Shown here: positions 8,454-15,447 of the stretch, piece by piece
How the letters are laid out: each line of letters begins with the position of its first letter
Position numbering within the stretch: position 1 is the stretch's first letter
Assembly (NCBI RefSeq): GCF_000373365.1
Contig: NZ_KB891103.1
Span: forward strand, 243,474 to 307,473
Length of the DNA stretch: 64,000 nt
DNA from: Parafrankia discariae
Lineage (GTDB): Bacteria > Actinomycetota > Actinomycetes > Frankiales > Frankiaceae
Direction of reading: 5' to 3'
Notes under the pieces: model-generated
Seen by the model: the letters and a program-made list of their open reading frames with translations, nothing else
Database searches by the model: none
Told to the model about the DNA's origin: nothing
Position numbers and translations under genes: made by a program

Positions 8454-8636
8454 ATGCTCGCGTCCGTTCTGGTGGGACACGAGACCGACACCCCGGCACT
8501 GTCGCTGGGCGTCGAGGAGCTCGAACCCCTTGAGGCGCCCTTCGACTGGGCCGGCTTCTGGCAGGGCTTCCGGGTCGGTGTGGCGGTGGCGGGTGCCGCC
8601 GGGGCCGGTATCGGCATCGGCATCGCCATCACCTGA
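8454..8636 (+). CDS. mpaA: Daptide-type precursor peptide A3
   Basis: This is a 60-residue peptide starting at ATG 8454, chosen because GGAGGTG sits four bases upstream; a longer in-frame GTG at 8421 lacks a ribosome site. It shares 'GVEELEPLEAPFDW' and 'GFRVGVAVAG' with A2, and the last nine residues 'GIGIGIAIT' are identical to A2. The only Thr in the core is the terminal one. The close similarity to A2 points to a gene duplication inside the cluster. Confidence 0.88.
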   Translation: MLASVLVGHETDTPALSLGVEELEPLEAPFDWAGFWQGFRVGVAVAGAAGAGIGIGIAIT

Positions 8637-8642
8637 GGAAAG

Positions 8643-8675
8643 CGGGGGCGGGCGGATGGTAGCCGCCCGCCCCCG
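8643..8675 (+). other. Perfect 13-bp hairpin between precursors A3 and A4
   Basis: Arms 8643-8655 and 8663-8675 pair without mismatch around a 7-base loop. It is almost all GC and is not followed by a T-run, so it could be a GC-type partial terminator, a processing site or an mRNA-stabilising 3' end. It would separate A1-A3 from A4 in expression. Confidence 0.6.
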
Positions 8676-8725
8676 TATCTCTCGTCCTCCAGATTATGCC
8701 CGTTCACTCCGCCAGGAGGTGAAAC

Positions 8726-8920
8726 ATGACCGCTCTCGCCATCACGGAGCTCCCCGCCCTCGCGGCGGGCGACGTCGACTGCGTTTCGCTGCAGCTCGGT
8801 GTCGACGAGCTCGAGTCCCTGGACGCCCCGTTCGACTGGCACGCGTTCTGGGTCGGCGCCGAAGCCGGCGCGATCACCGTGGCCGTCGTGGGTGGCGCCA
8901 TCGCCATCGGCCTGACCTGA
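8726..8920 (+). CDS. mpaA: Daptide-type precursor peptide A4
   Basis: This 64-residue peptide is preceded by AGGAGGTG. The leader has 'GVDELESLDAPFDW'; the core has 'HAFWVGAEAGAITVAVVGG' and ends 'AIAIGLT'. It has one Cys (about residue 19, in the leader) and an internal core Thr, so it differs from A2 and A3 in chemistry and in its tail. It lies between two strong hairpins and may be expressed separately from A1-A3. The C-terminal Thr fits the daptide rule. Confidence 0.85.
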   Translation: MTALAITELPALAAGDVDCVSLQLGVDELESLDAPFDWHAFWVGAEAGAITVAVVGGAIAIGLT

Positions 8921-8967
8921 CGGTGCCGGCCTCCCGCCGGCCACCGCCCGAGATACACCTGTGAGAC

Positions 8968-8995
8968 TCCGGGACCGGTCACCACCGGTCCCGGA
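8968..8995 (+). other. Perfect 12-bp hairpin after the last precursor gene
   Basis: Arms 8968-8979 and 8984-8995 pair perfectly around a 4-base CACC loop. It lies after the fourth precursor and before the transport genes, without a T-run. A partial terminator or attenuator that keeps precursor mRNA above transporter mRNA is a reasonable inference. Confidence 0.6.
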
Positions 8996-9017
8996 CCTCC
9001 GGGCAAGGAGATGACTG

Positions 9018-9248
9018 ATGAGTCGGATGTTCGCCCTTTCCGCGACCGGCCGACCGCAGACCCTGGCGGCGCTGGCGAGCGCGCTGGGGCTGCTCGTGGC
9101 GGTGATCGCCCTGCTGACGCCCCGCGGCTCGCACGCCGCCACCACCGCGGTGGGAATAGTGGGCGCCGTCGCGATGCTCGCCCTGCTCGTCGGCATGGGC
9201 GTGCTCATCGGCCAGGCGATCGGCCAGCAGGGCGGCGGTGGGTCGTGA
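9018..9248 (+). CDS. Small two-helix membrane protein of the RiPP cluster
   Basis: This 76-residue protein has a good ribosome site (AAGGAGATG). It has two hydrophobic segments (about residues 15-34 and 42-66) and a short tail ending GGGGS. It is not a precursor: no acidic leader and no terminal Thr. Its stop overlaps the exporter ATPase start (GTGA), so it is coupled to the exporter. Immunity or an exporter accessory role is plausible from position only. I do not recognise the family. Confidence 0.6.
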   Translation: MSRMFALSATGRPQTLAALASALGLLVAVIALLTPRGSHAATTAVGIVGAVAMLALLVGMGVLIGQAIGQQGGGGS

Positions 9249-10012
9249 CCCCCGTCGTCCGTTTCGACGGTTTCACCAAGTCCTTCGGCGACACCCTGGC
9301 CGTCGACGGCCTCAGCTTCGAGGTGCGGGCCGGCCGGGTCGTGGGCCTCGTCGGCCCGAACGGCGCGGGCAAGAGCACCTCGCTGCGCGGCCTGCTCGGC
9401 CTGCTGCGCCCCACCTCGGGCAGCGCGACCGTCTTCGGCGCCCCCTACTCGGCGCTCACCGACCCGGCGCGCCGGGTCGGCGTCAGCATGGACGGCGTCG
9501 GCATCAACCCCGCCCACACCGGACGTCGGCACCTGCGGGTCTGCACCCGCGCCGCGGGCCTGCCCGAGCGCCGGGTCGACGAGGTGCTGGAGCTGACCGG
9601 GGTGGCGCACGCCGCCGACCGCCGGCTGCGCGGCTGGTCCACCGGCATGCGCCAGCGGCTCGGGCTGGCCACGGCCCTGCTCGGCGACCCCGACCTGCTC
9701 GTCCTGGACGAGCCGACCAACGGGCTCGACCCCGAGGGCGTCCGCTGGCTGCGCACCTTCCTGCGCGGCCAGGCCGCCCTCGGGCGCACCGTCCTGCTCT
9801 CCAGCCACATGCTCGCCGAGCTGGAGAACACCGTGGACGACATCGTCGTGATCAACCGCGGCGCGCTGTTCGTCGGCGAGCTCGACAGCCTGACCGGCGG
9901 TGGCGGGACCCGGCTGGAGGAACGCTTCTTCGAGCTGCTCACCCAGCCCGCGATGGCCGGCGCGGGCGCATCGGATGGTGAGGGTGGCCATGCGCCGACA
10001 GATCCGCAGTGA
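9245..10012 (+). CDS. ABC transporter ATP-binding protein
   Basis: This 255-residue protein shows all ABC ATPase motifs: Walker A 'GPNGAGKSTS', signature 'RGWSTGMRQRLGLA', Walker B 'LLVLDEPTNGLDPEG' and the switch His in 'TVLLSSHML'. The CcmA/DrrA-like pattern fits drug or peptide export. GTG 9245 overlaps the preceding stop. With the following permease it probably exports the matured peptide or gives immunity. Confidence 0.88.
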   Translation: MTPVVRFDGFTKSFGDTLAVDGLSFEVRAGRVVGLVGPNGAGKSTSLRGLLGLLRPTSGSATVFGAPYSALTDPARRVGVSMDGVGINPAHTGRRHLRVCTRAAGLPERRVDEVLELTGVAHAADRRLRGWSTGMRQRLGLATALLGDPDLLVLDEPTNGLDPEGVRWLRTFLRGQAALGRTVLLSSHMLAELENTVDDIVVINRGALFVGELDSLTGGGGTRLEERFFELLTQPAMAGAGASDGEGGHAPTDPQ

Positions 10013-10733
10013 GTTCCTGAAGGCCCGCAGCGGCTGGCTGCTGCCGACCCTTCTGATCAGCGCGACCCTGCTGGACGTCCTGTCCATGCTCGGCACCGCC
10101 AGCGTGGTCCACGACGACCTCGTCGCCGGCCAGACGACGGCCGCGGCCGCCTCGCACGACGTCATCCGCCTCGGGTTCGCGAACCTGCTGTTCGCCGCCC
10201 TGTTCGGGGTGCTGACGGTCACCGGCGAGTACCGGACGGGGACGATCAGCCGCTCGCTGCTGCTCTCCCGCTCCCGGCGGGACGTCCTCGGCGCCAAGGC
10301 GGTCGTCAGCCTGTTCGCCGGGTTCCTGTTCGGCCTGGCCGGCGCCGGGACCGGCCTGCTCGCCGGCTGGGTCACCCTCGGCGCCCGCGGCGACGAGCTC
10401 GTGCTCGACCGCGAGACCTGGCTGATCTGCCTCGGCCTGGTGCTGGTGTCCACCCTCACCGCGCCCTGGGGGACGTTCCTGGGCTGGCTCATCCGCGGCC
10501 AGGTGCCCGCGGTGATCGTCACGATCGTCTGGACGCTGATCGTGGAGAGCGCGCTGAGCGCCTGGATCCCCGGCTTCGCCCGGTTCCTGCCCGGGGGCGC
10601 CCAGGCCGCCATCTACCGCGACACGTCGACGGATGTGCTGTCCATGCCGTGGGGGCTCGTCCTGTTCTGCGGCTGGCTCTCGCTAGCCGCCGTCGTCGCC
10701 GACCGCCTGCTGCGGCACCGCGACGTCACCTGA
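9990..10733 (+). CDS. ABC-2 type transporter permease
   Basis: This roughly 247-residue membrane protein starts 'MRRQIRSEFLKARSG', typical for ABC-2 permeases paired with DrrA-like ATPases. About six hydrophobic segments follow, with 'TVTGEYRTGTISRSLLLSRSR' in the first cytoplasmic part, a motif common to this class. It overlaps the ATPase 3' end in another frame; ATG 9975 is an alternative start. Together they form a two-gene exporter. Confidence 0.8.
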   Translation: MRRQIRSEFLKARSGWLLPTLLISATLLDVLSMLGTASVVHDDLVAGQTTAAAASHDVIRLGFANLLFAALFGVLTVTGEYRTGTISRSLLLSRSRRDVLGAKAVVSLFAGFLFGLAGAGTGLLAGWVTLGARGDELVLDRETWLICLGLVLVSTLTAPWGTFLGWLIRGQVPAVIVTIVWTLIVESALSAWIPGFARFLPGGAQAAIYRDTSTDVLSMPWGLVLFCGWLSLAAVVADRLLRHRDVT

Positions 10734-10787
10734 CACCGCGCCCCCGACACCGCCTCCCCGCCGGACAGACAAGGGGAAGACCCGGCC

Positions 10788-12578
10788 ATGCCCGCCTCCA
10801 CCAGCACGGTTCCCACCGACACCACGCCCGCTGACCCCGCCCTCGGCACGGTGCCCGTCGGCACGCCGGTGGACGACACCGGCCCGCGGCGGCCCGCGCT
10901 GGCCGCGGACGCCTGCCTGCACCCGCCGGTCGACGCCGACGACGTGTGGGTCGCCCAGGTCGGACCGCAGCGCTACCTGCGGGTCGGCGCCGACGCGGCC
11001 ACGCTGCTGGGCATCCTGGACGGGGCGCGGGACGCCCGGCAGCTCGCCGAGGCGCTCGGGCCGCCGTGGTCACCCGAGGTGGTCGGACGATCCCTGAAGG
11101 CGTTTGTGAAGACGGGCCTGGTCGTCGACGCCGCCGACGCCGCTTCGACCGGCGGTGCCGGCGGCTCTGCCGGTTCCGGGGGTGCCGGGGGGCGGCGGCG
11201 CTGGCGGCCACGGCTGCCGCGGCGGGTGGCCTACCGGCCCCCGCTGTCGATCCAGCTCACCCTCGTCGACCCCAGTCGGCTGCTGGGCCGGTTCCGCCCG
11301 GCGCTGCGCCGGCTGACCCGGCCGGTCGCCTGCGGCGGCTACCTCGCCGTCGCCGTCGCCGGGCTGGGCGCGCTGGCCTGGCAGGCCGGATCGCTGCGGC
11401 AGGTGATCAGCCATCCGCTGGGGCTGCGCGAGTACGGGATCGTGCTGGCCGGACTGCTGGTCGTCACCGGGATCCACGAGCTGGGCCACGCGGCGGTGCT
11501 CACCGCGTTCGGGGGCCGGCCGCGGCGGCTCGGCGTGATGCTGTTCTATCTGACGCCGGCGTTCTTCTGCGACATCTCCGACGGCTGGCGGCTGCGGCAC
11601 AACCGCGACCGCGTCGCCACCGCGCTGGCCGGGGTCGCCGTCCAGTGGGTGTGCGCGGGCGTGGCGGCGCTCGCCAGCCTGGCGCTGCCCGCCGGAGACC
11701 CGCACGACGCCGTCGTGGGACTGGCCCTGGCCTGCTACGTCTACGGAATCCTCAACCTCGTCCCGTTCGTCAAGTTCGACGGTTACATCGCGCTGATGTC
11801 CCATCTCGACATCCCGCACCTGCGCCGCAAGTCGATGGCCGACGCCCGGCGGGCGACCGCGAAGGCGCTGTTCGGCGGCCGGTACCGCCGCGAGCTGCCC
11901 CGGCTCGGCTGGGCGGTGCCCTTCGGCGTGCTGTGCCTGCTCTTCCCGGTGTACCTCGTCGGCTTCGCCGCCCAGTCCTGGCTGGGCGGCCTGCTCGCGA
12001 TGGGCCCGGCCGGCGCGGTCGGCTGCGTCGCGCTGATCGGCGTGATGATCGCCCTCGTCGCCCGCGCCTGCTGGCACCTGCTCGTCGAGGCCCGCGCCGC
12101 CGGCGCCGGCACGCTGCGGATCGCGCTGGTGTCGACCCTGGTGGTCGGGCTCGTCGGCGCCGCCGTCGCGCTGGTGGACGTCCCCCGGCAGGTACAGGCC
12201 GGCTACGTCGTCGAGGACGGCCGGGTCCTGCTCGTGCTGCCCGAGGGCACCGACCCGGGGGCGGCCACCGCCGGGCACCGCGTCGAACTGCGGCAGACCG
12301 GGCTGCTCGGCGGCAGCACGGTGGGCACGGCGACCACGACCGGCGAGACCGCGCGCACCGACTCCCCGTACGCCCCGATGGGCACCGTGCTCCCGATCCG
12401 CGGCGGCCCCCGGACGATCACCGCGACCTTCCACCCGCTCACCGCGACGAACCTGCCGGACGGCGTCGGACGGCTGGGCGGCACCGGGCAGGCGGAGATC
12501 AAGCTGGGCCGGGTCAGTGCCGGCGCGTGGCTGGTCGACACCTACCTGACGCCCGCCATCCGGTCGATCATCGGCTGA
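10788..12578 (+). CDS. mpaP: M50-family membrane protease with N-terminal PqqD-like domain (daptide MpaP type)
   Basis: This 596-residue protein has two parts. Residues about 38-115 read as a PqqD-like winged helix ('RYLRVGADAATLLGILDGARDARQLAE' ending in 'TGLVV'), a fold that binds RiPP leaders. Residues about 180-470 form the membrane protease: zinc motif HELGH (230-234) and third ligand D331 in 'NLVPFVKFDGY', with several hydrophobic segments. An extracytoplasmic beta-like tail of about 130 residues follows. Daptide clusters encode an M50 protease thought to remove the leader. Having the leader-binding domain in the same chain would hold the substrate at the membrane for cleavage and export. 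Confidence 0.8.
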   Translation: MPASTSTVPTDTTPADPALGTVPVGTPVDDTGPRRPALAADACLHPPVDADDVWVAQVGPQRYLRVGADAATLLGILDGARDARQLAEALGPPWSPEVVGRSLKAFVKTGLVVDAADAASTGGAGGSAGSGGAGGRRRWRPRLPRRVAYRPPLSIQLTLVDPSRLLGRFRPALRRLTRPVACGGYLAVAVAGLGALAWQAGSLRQVISHPLGLREYGIVLAGLLVVTGIHELGHAAVLTAFGGRPRRLGVMLFYLTPAFFCDISDGWRLRHNRDRVATALAGVAVQWVCAGVAALASLALPAGDPHDAVVGLALACYVYGILNLVPFVKFDGYIALMSHLDIPHLRRKSMADARRATAKALFGGRYRRELPRLGWAVPFGVLCLLFPVYLVGFAAQSWLGGLLAMGPAGAVGCVALIGVMIALVARACWHLLVEARAAGAGTLRIALVSTLVVGLVGAAVALVDVPRQVQAGYVVEDGRVLLVLPEGTDPGAATAGHRVELRQTGLLGGSTVGTATTTGETARTDSPYAPMGTVLPIRGGPRTITATFHPLTATNLPDGVGRLGGTGQAEIKLGRVSAGAWLVDTYLTPAIRSIIG

Positions 12579-12592
12579 GCGCGGACCGCGCC

Positions 12593-13834
12593 GTGACCAC
12601 CCTCCTGTCCGCCGACCCCGTGGTTTCCGTGATCTGCCCGACGTACAACCGGTCCAGCCGGATCATCCCCACCATTCACTCGGTCCAGGCGCAGAGCATC
12701 ACCGGCTGGGAACTCCTGGTGATCTCGGACGGCTGCACGGACGACACCGACGACGTCGTCGCCGCCTGCGCCGCCCGGGACGACCGGGTGCGCCTGCTGC
12801 GGACCGGGCGCCACGGTCATCCCTCACCGGTCCGCGAGGTGGGGATCGCCCAGGCCCGCGGGGCCGTGATCGCCTACCTCGACCACGACGACACCTGGCT
12901 GCCGGAGCATCTCGAGGTGCTGCTCGGCGTCCTCGGGGCCGAAGGCGGAGCCCGGGGCGCCGGTGCCGTCGGCAGCGCCGGTGGCAGCGGCACTGCCGGC
13001 GGCGGCGGCGCCGACATCGCTGCCGTCGGGGCCGTCCGGGTCGACCCCGACGGGCGGCGGACGTCCGCTACGGGACCGCTCGACCTGCTGTGGCACCCGG
13101 AGCTGCAGGTCGTGTCGCCGCTGTTCGAGCCGTCCCGGGTCGCCCACCGCGCCGGGCTGAGCGCGGCGGTCGGCGGCTGGCGTCAGCTCGACACCGGCCT
13201 GGAGGACTGGGACCTGTGGCTGCGCCTGGCCGACGCCGGCCACCGGATCACCACGATCGACGCCCGCACCGCCGTTCTCGCGGACGGACCCGCCACCCGG
13301 CGCACCCGGGTTCCCCGCCGCCATCTGCTGCGGCTGGCGGGGTTCCCGGATCTCGCCGGCGCGGCCCGGGGCCTGGCCGCGCTGCGCGAGCCGGCCGCCG
13401 CCGAGGCGTTGCGCGCCGCGGCCCGCGCGGACCAGCTCGCCTGGTACCGCGACCTGGCCGGGGCCGGCACCCTGCACCGGCCCCGCTCCGCACCGACCGG
13501 CTCCGGCTCGACCCGCTCCGGACCGATCAGCCCGGCGGCCGTGGCCGATCTCGTCGAACAGGCCTTCGCGTCGCTGGCGCCGGCGGCGTCGCCCTGGCCG
13601 GATCTCACGGTGCGGAGAAACACCGCCGAACAGGGCGGAGGTGTCGCGGTCGGGCTCCCGTTGTGGTGCGCCACGCCCGAGCACGCCGCACGCGTCGAGG
13701 CAATCCTGCGCGACCGGCAGCACACCCAGCTCAGCCTGACGAGCAGGGTCCTGTCCGAGGATCGCCATCGCCATCGCCGACACGGACCCGCGGCCCCGAC
13801 AAGAACAACAGCAGGAAAACAAAAAAATAAATAA
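12593..13834 (+). CDS. Family 2 glycosyltransferase
   Basis: This 413-residue protein opens with the GT-A signature 'VSVICPTYNRSSRIIPTIHS' and 'LLVISDGCTDDT', has an acidic nucleotide-sugar motif 'YLDHDDTW' (residues 95-102) and 'LEDWDLWLRLADAG' further on. A Gly/Ala insert lies near residues 117-145. The C-terminus is an odd basic tail (ending KQKNK) encoded by an A-rich stretch unlike the rest. It starts with GTG 14 bases after the protease gene, in the same direction, so it may glycosylate the peptide or belong to a neighbouring envelope function. Family firm, substrate unknown. Confidence 0.82.
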   Translation: MTTLLSADPVVSVICPTYNRSSRIIPTIHSVQAQSITGWELLVISDGCTDDTDDVVAACAARDDRVRLLRTGRHGHPSPVREVGIAQARGAVIAYLDHDDTWLPEHLEVLLGVLGAEGGARGAGAVGSAGGSGTAGGGGADIAAVGAVRVDPDGRRTSATGPLDLLWHPELQVVSPLFEPSRVAHRAGLSAAVGGWRQLDTGLEDWDLWLRLADAGHRITTIDARTAVLADGPATRRTRVPRRHLLRLAGFPDLAGAARGLAALREPAAAEALRAAARADQLAWYRDLAGAGTLHRPRSAPTGSGSTRSGPISPAAVADLVEQAFASLAPAASPWPDLTVRRNTAEQGGGVAVGLPLWCATPEHAARVEAILRDRQHTQLSLTSRVLSEDRHRHRRHGPAAPTRTTAGKQKNK

Positions 13835-13903
13835 ATACACATTCCAGGTGTCCGCCTTGTTCCACCAGCCGCCGTCGCCGTGGAACGTGAGGGGACAGGC
13901 GCG

Positions 13904-14599
13904 ATGATGTCCGGTATGGACCTCACGACCGCCGAGAAGTTCGTGCTGCTGACCCTCGACGAAAGTGGCGGCGACCGTGCCGGTGTCGGCGTCGACGTGG
14001 CGCTGGCCGCCGCCCTCGTCGCCGATCTGGCCATCGCCGGGGACGTCCGTTTCGACGCCGGCACCCTGGCCCTGAGCCCGGGCGGGACACCGGCCACCGA
14101 CAACGCCCTGCTGAGCGGCACCTACGAGGTGGTGGTCGCGGCGACGGAGCCGGCCTCGGCGACGGTGACGGCCGACCTTCTCCAGCGGTTCGCCGGCGAC
14201 CTGGCGCCCCTGCGCGAGAAGGTGGCCGGTCTGCTCGTCGAGAAGGACGTCCTCGCCGTGACGAAGCACCGGACCGCGGGAATCCTCCAGGTGCTCCGCT
14301 ACCCGGTCACCGATCCCGCACCCGGCCGGGCCCTCCACGCGGCGCTGGAGTCCGCCCTGTTCGCGGCGGACGCCCCCTCCCCCGGCGACGCCGTGCTGCT
14401 CGCGCTGCTGCGCCCGTTCGGCCTGCTCGACCAGCTCGTGCCGGAACGGCGTCGGGCCGAGGCCAACGGGCGGGCCGACGCGGTCATCGGCTCCGCCGCG
14501 CTGCCCCGTGCGTTGAACGACGCGGTCAGCACCGCCCGGACCACCCTGCTGGCCGCACTGGCCGCCAGCTCCGCGGGCGCGGCGGCTGCCTCCGGCTGA
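13904..14599 (+). CDS. GPP34 (GOLPH3/Vps74-like) family protein
   Basis: This 231-residue protein matches the bacterial GPP34 pattern: 'DLTTAEKFVLLTLDE' at the start, alternating Ala-rich helices, 'DVALAAALVADLAIAGDV', 'LAVTKHRTAGILQVLRYPV' and a C-terminal helical pair. Eukaryotic relatives bind phosphoinositides on Golgi membranes; the role in actinomycetes is unclear, possibly membrane association. GAGGGGA eight bases upstream supports ATG 13904. It is 69 bases after the glycosyltransferase; whether it belongs to the peptide cluster is uncertain. Confidence 0.7.
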   Translation: MMSGMDLTTAEKFVLLTLDESGGDRAGVGVDVALAAALVADLAIAGDVRFDAGTLALSPGGTPATDNALLSGTYEVVVAATEPASATVTADLLQRFAGDLAPLREKVAGLLVEKDVLAVTKHRTAGILQVLRYPVTDPAPGRALHAALESALFAADAPSPGDAVLLALLRPFGLLDQLVPERRRAEANGRADAVIGSAALPRALNDAVSTARTTLLAALAASSAGAAAASG

Positions 14600-15112
14600 A
14601 GGTTCTCACCCCGGAGCAGCCGGTTCAGCCGCAGCGAGTGTGACCCGCTCGCCCTTTCGTCGTGAGCTTGCCCTTCGCGGGTCGGAACGGTGCCCGAACG
14701 ATCCGCGAAGGGCGAGCGGGTAACCCGGGCTATACCGACAGCGCCGAAACCGACGGCGGAACCACCGCGTCGAGCCCACGCTCGAACCCCAGCCGGTTAC
14801 CGAAGAATTCCACACTGCCGACGGAATCCAACTCTTCGATGACCGCGACAGGCCAGTCACTCTGAGCCCCTGGCCTGCGAGACGCGGTGACGGCGGCGGG
14901 GGCCGCCAGGCACTCGCCGCGGCCCAGGCCGATGGCTGCCGTACCGCGTCCGCGGGGCCCGCACCGCGAAGGCCCCACCACGACCGGATCCGGATACCGG
15001 CGCCGCGGTACACAGCGAACAGGACATCCCCGGCGGGCCGGGACATCTCCCACGGCGCCTTGGGCGCACCGGCGGTGCCGGGGCAGGAGGGCAGGAGGGC
15101 ACGAGGCAGGAG
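14600..15112. other. Gene-free stretch between GPP34 and tRNA-Ser
   Basis: Apart from the nested inverted repeats at its left end, this stretch holds no gene I can support. A minus-strand open frame ending at 14730 reads 'SDWPVAVIEELDSVGSVEFF' before its stop and looks like a true protein tail, but upstream of it the frame is poor. It may be a truncated gene remnant lying 3' of the tRNA. Confidence 0.4.
14643..14721. repeat. Nested inverted repeats forming two competing hairpins
   Basis: A 14-base arm at 14643-14656 is the exact reverse complement of 14708-14721. An inner 11-base arm at 14670-14680 pairs exactly with 14703-14713. The two right arms overlap by six bases, so the helices exclude each other. 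It lies just past the GPP34 stop and could be a two-way terminator or a remnant of a mobile repeat. Confidence 0.55.
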
Positions 15113-15197
15113 CGGAGGATAAGAGATTCGAACTCTTGAGGGGTTGCCCCCAACACGCTTTCCAAGCGTGCGCCCTAGGCCACTAGGCGAATCCTCC
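15113..15197 (-). tRNA. tRNA-Ser (anticodon GGA)
   Basis: An 85-base class II tRNA is seen. The acceptor arms GGAGGAT and ATCCTCC pair fully, the discriminator is G as in serine tRNAs, the anticodon stem CACGC/GCGTG holds loop TTGGAAA (anticodon GGA), a long variable arm GGGGGCAACCCC-type hairpin follows, and the T-arm contains TTCGAAT. CCA is not encoded. Its 3' end faces the peptide cluster. Confidence 0.95.
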
Positions 15198-15317
15198 GTC
15201 GGGGAGCCTATCCGACGGCGGGCCAGAGTGGGGTCACCGGGGGGCGCGAACAGGGTCACAGGGGGCCACCGGACCCTCCCGTCCCCGACCGCCGCCGGAC
15301 CGCTACACTGCCCAGCA

Positions 15318-15405
15318 GACCCCTCGTGCGGCGCTACCCTCGTGAACTCCCCCAGGGCCGGAAGGCAGCAAGGGTAAGCGGGCTCTGGCGGGTGTGCGGG
15401 GGGTC
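15318..15405 (+). ncRNA. ffs: Signal recognition particle RNA, small bacterial type
   Basis: The closing stem GACCCC/GGGGTC and the conserved apical domain 'CAGGGCCGGAAGGCAGCAAG' followed by GGTAAGCGGGCTCTG mark the bacterial SRP RNA, about 88 bases long. It binds Ffh in membrane protein targeting. TACACT at 15304-15309 is a likely -10 box. It lies directly before dnaX, an arrangement common in actinobacteria. Confidence 0.93.
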
Positions 15406-15447
15406 CTCCTCGTTCGGACGATCATCTCGAGCATCCGGAGCACGCGA

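Noticed and set aside
14730..15053. Minus-strand frame of 107 codons near tRNA-Ser
   Set aside because: Only the last 45 codons look protein-like; no ribosome site or complete domain. Kept as a possible remnant, not a gene.
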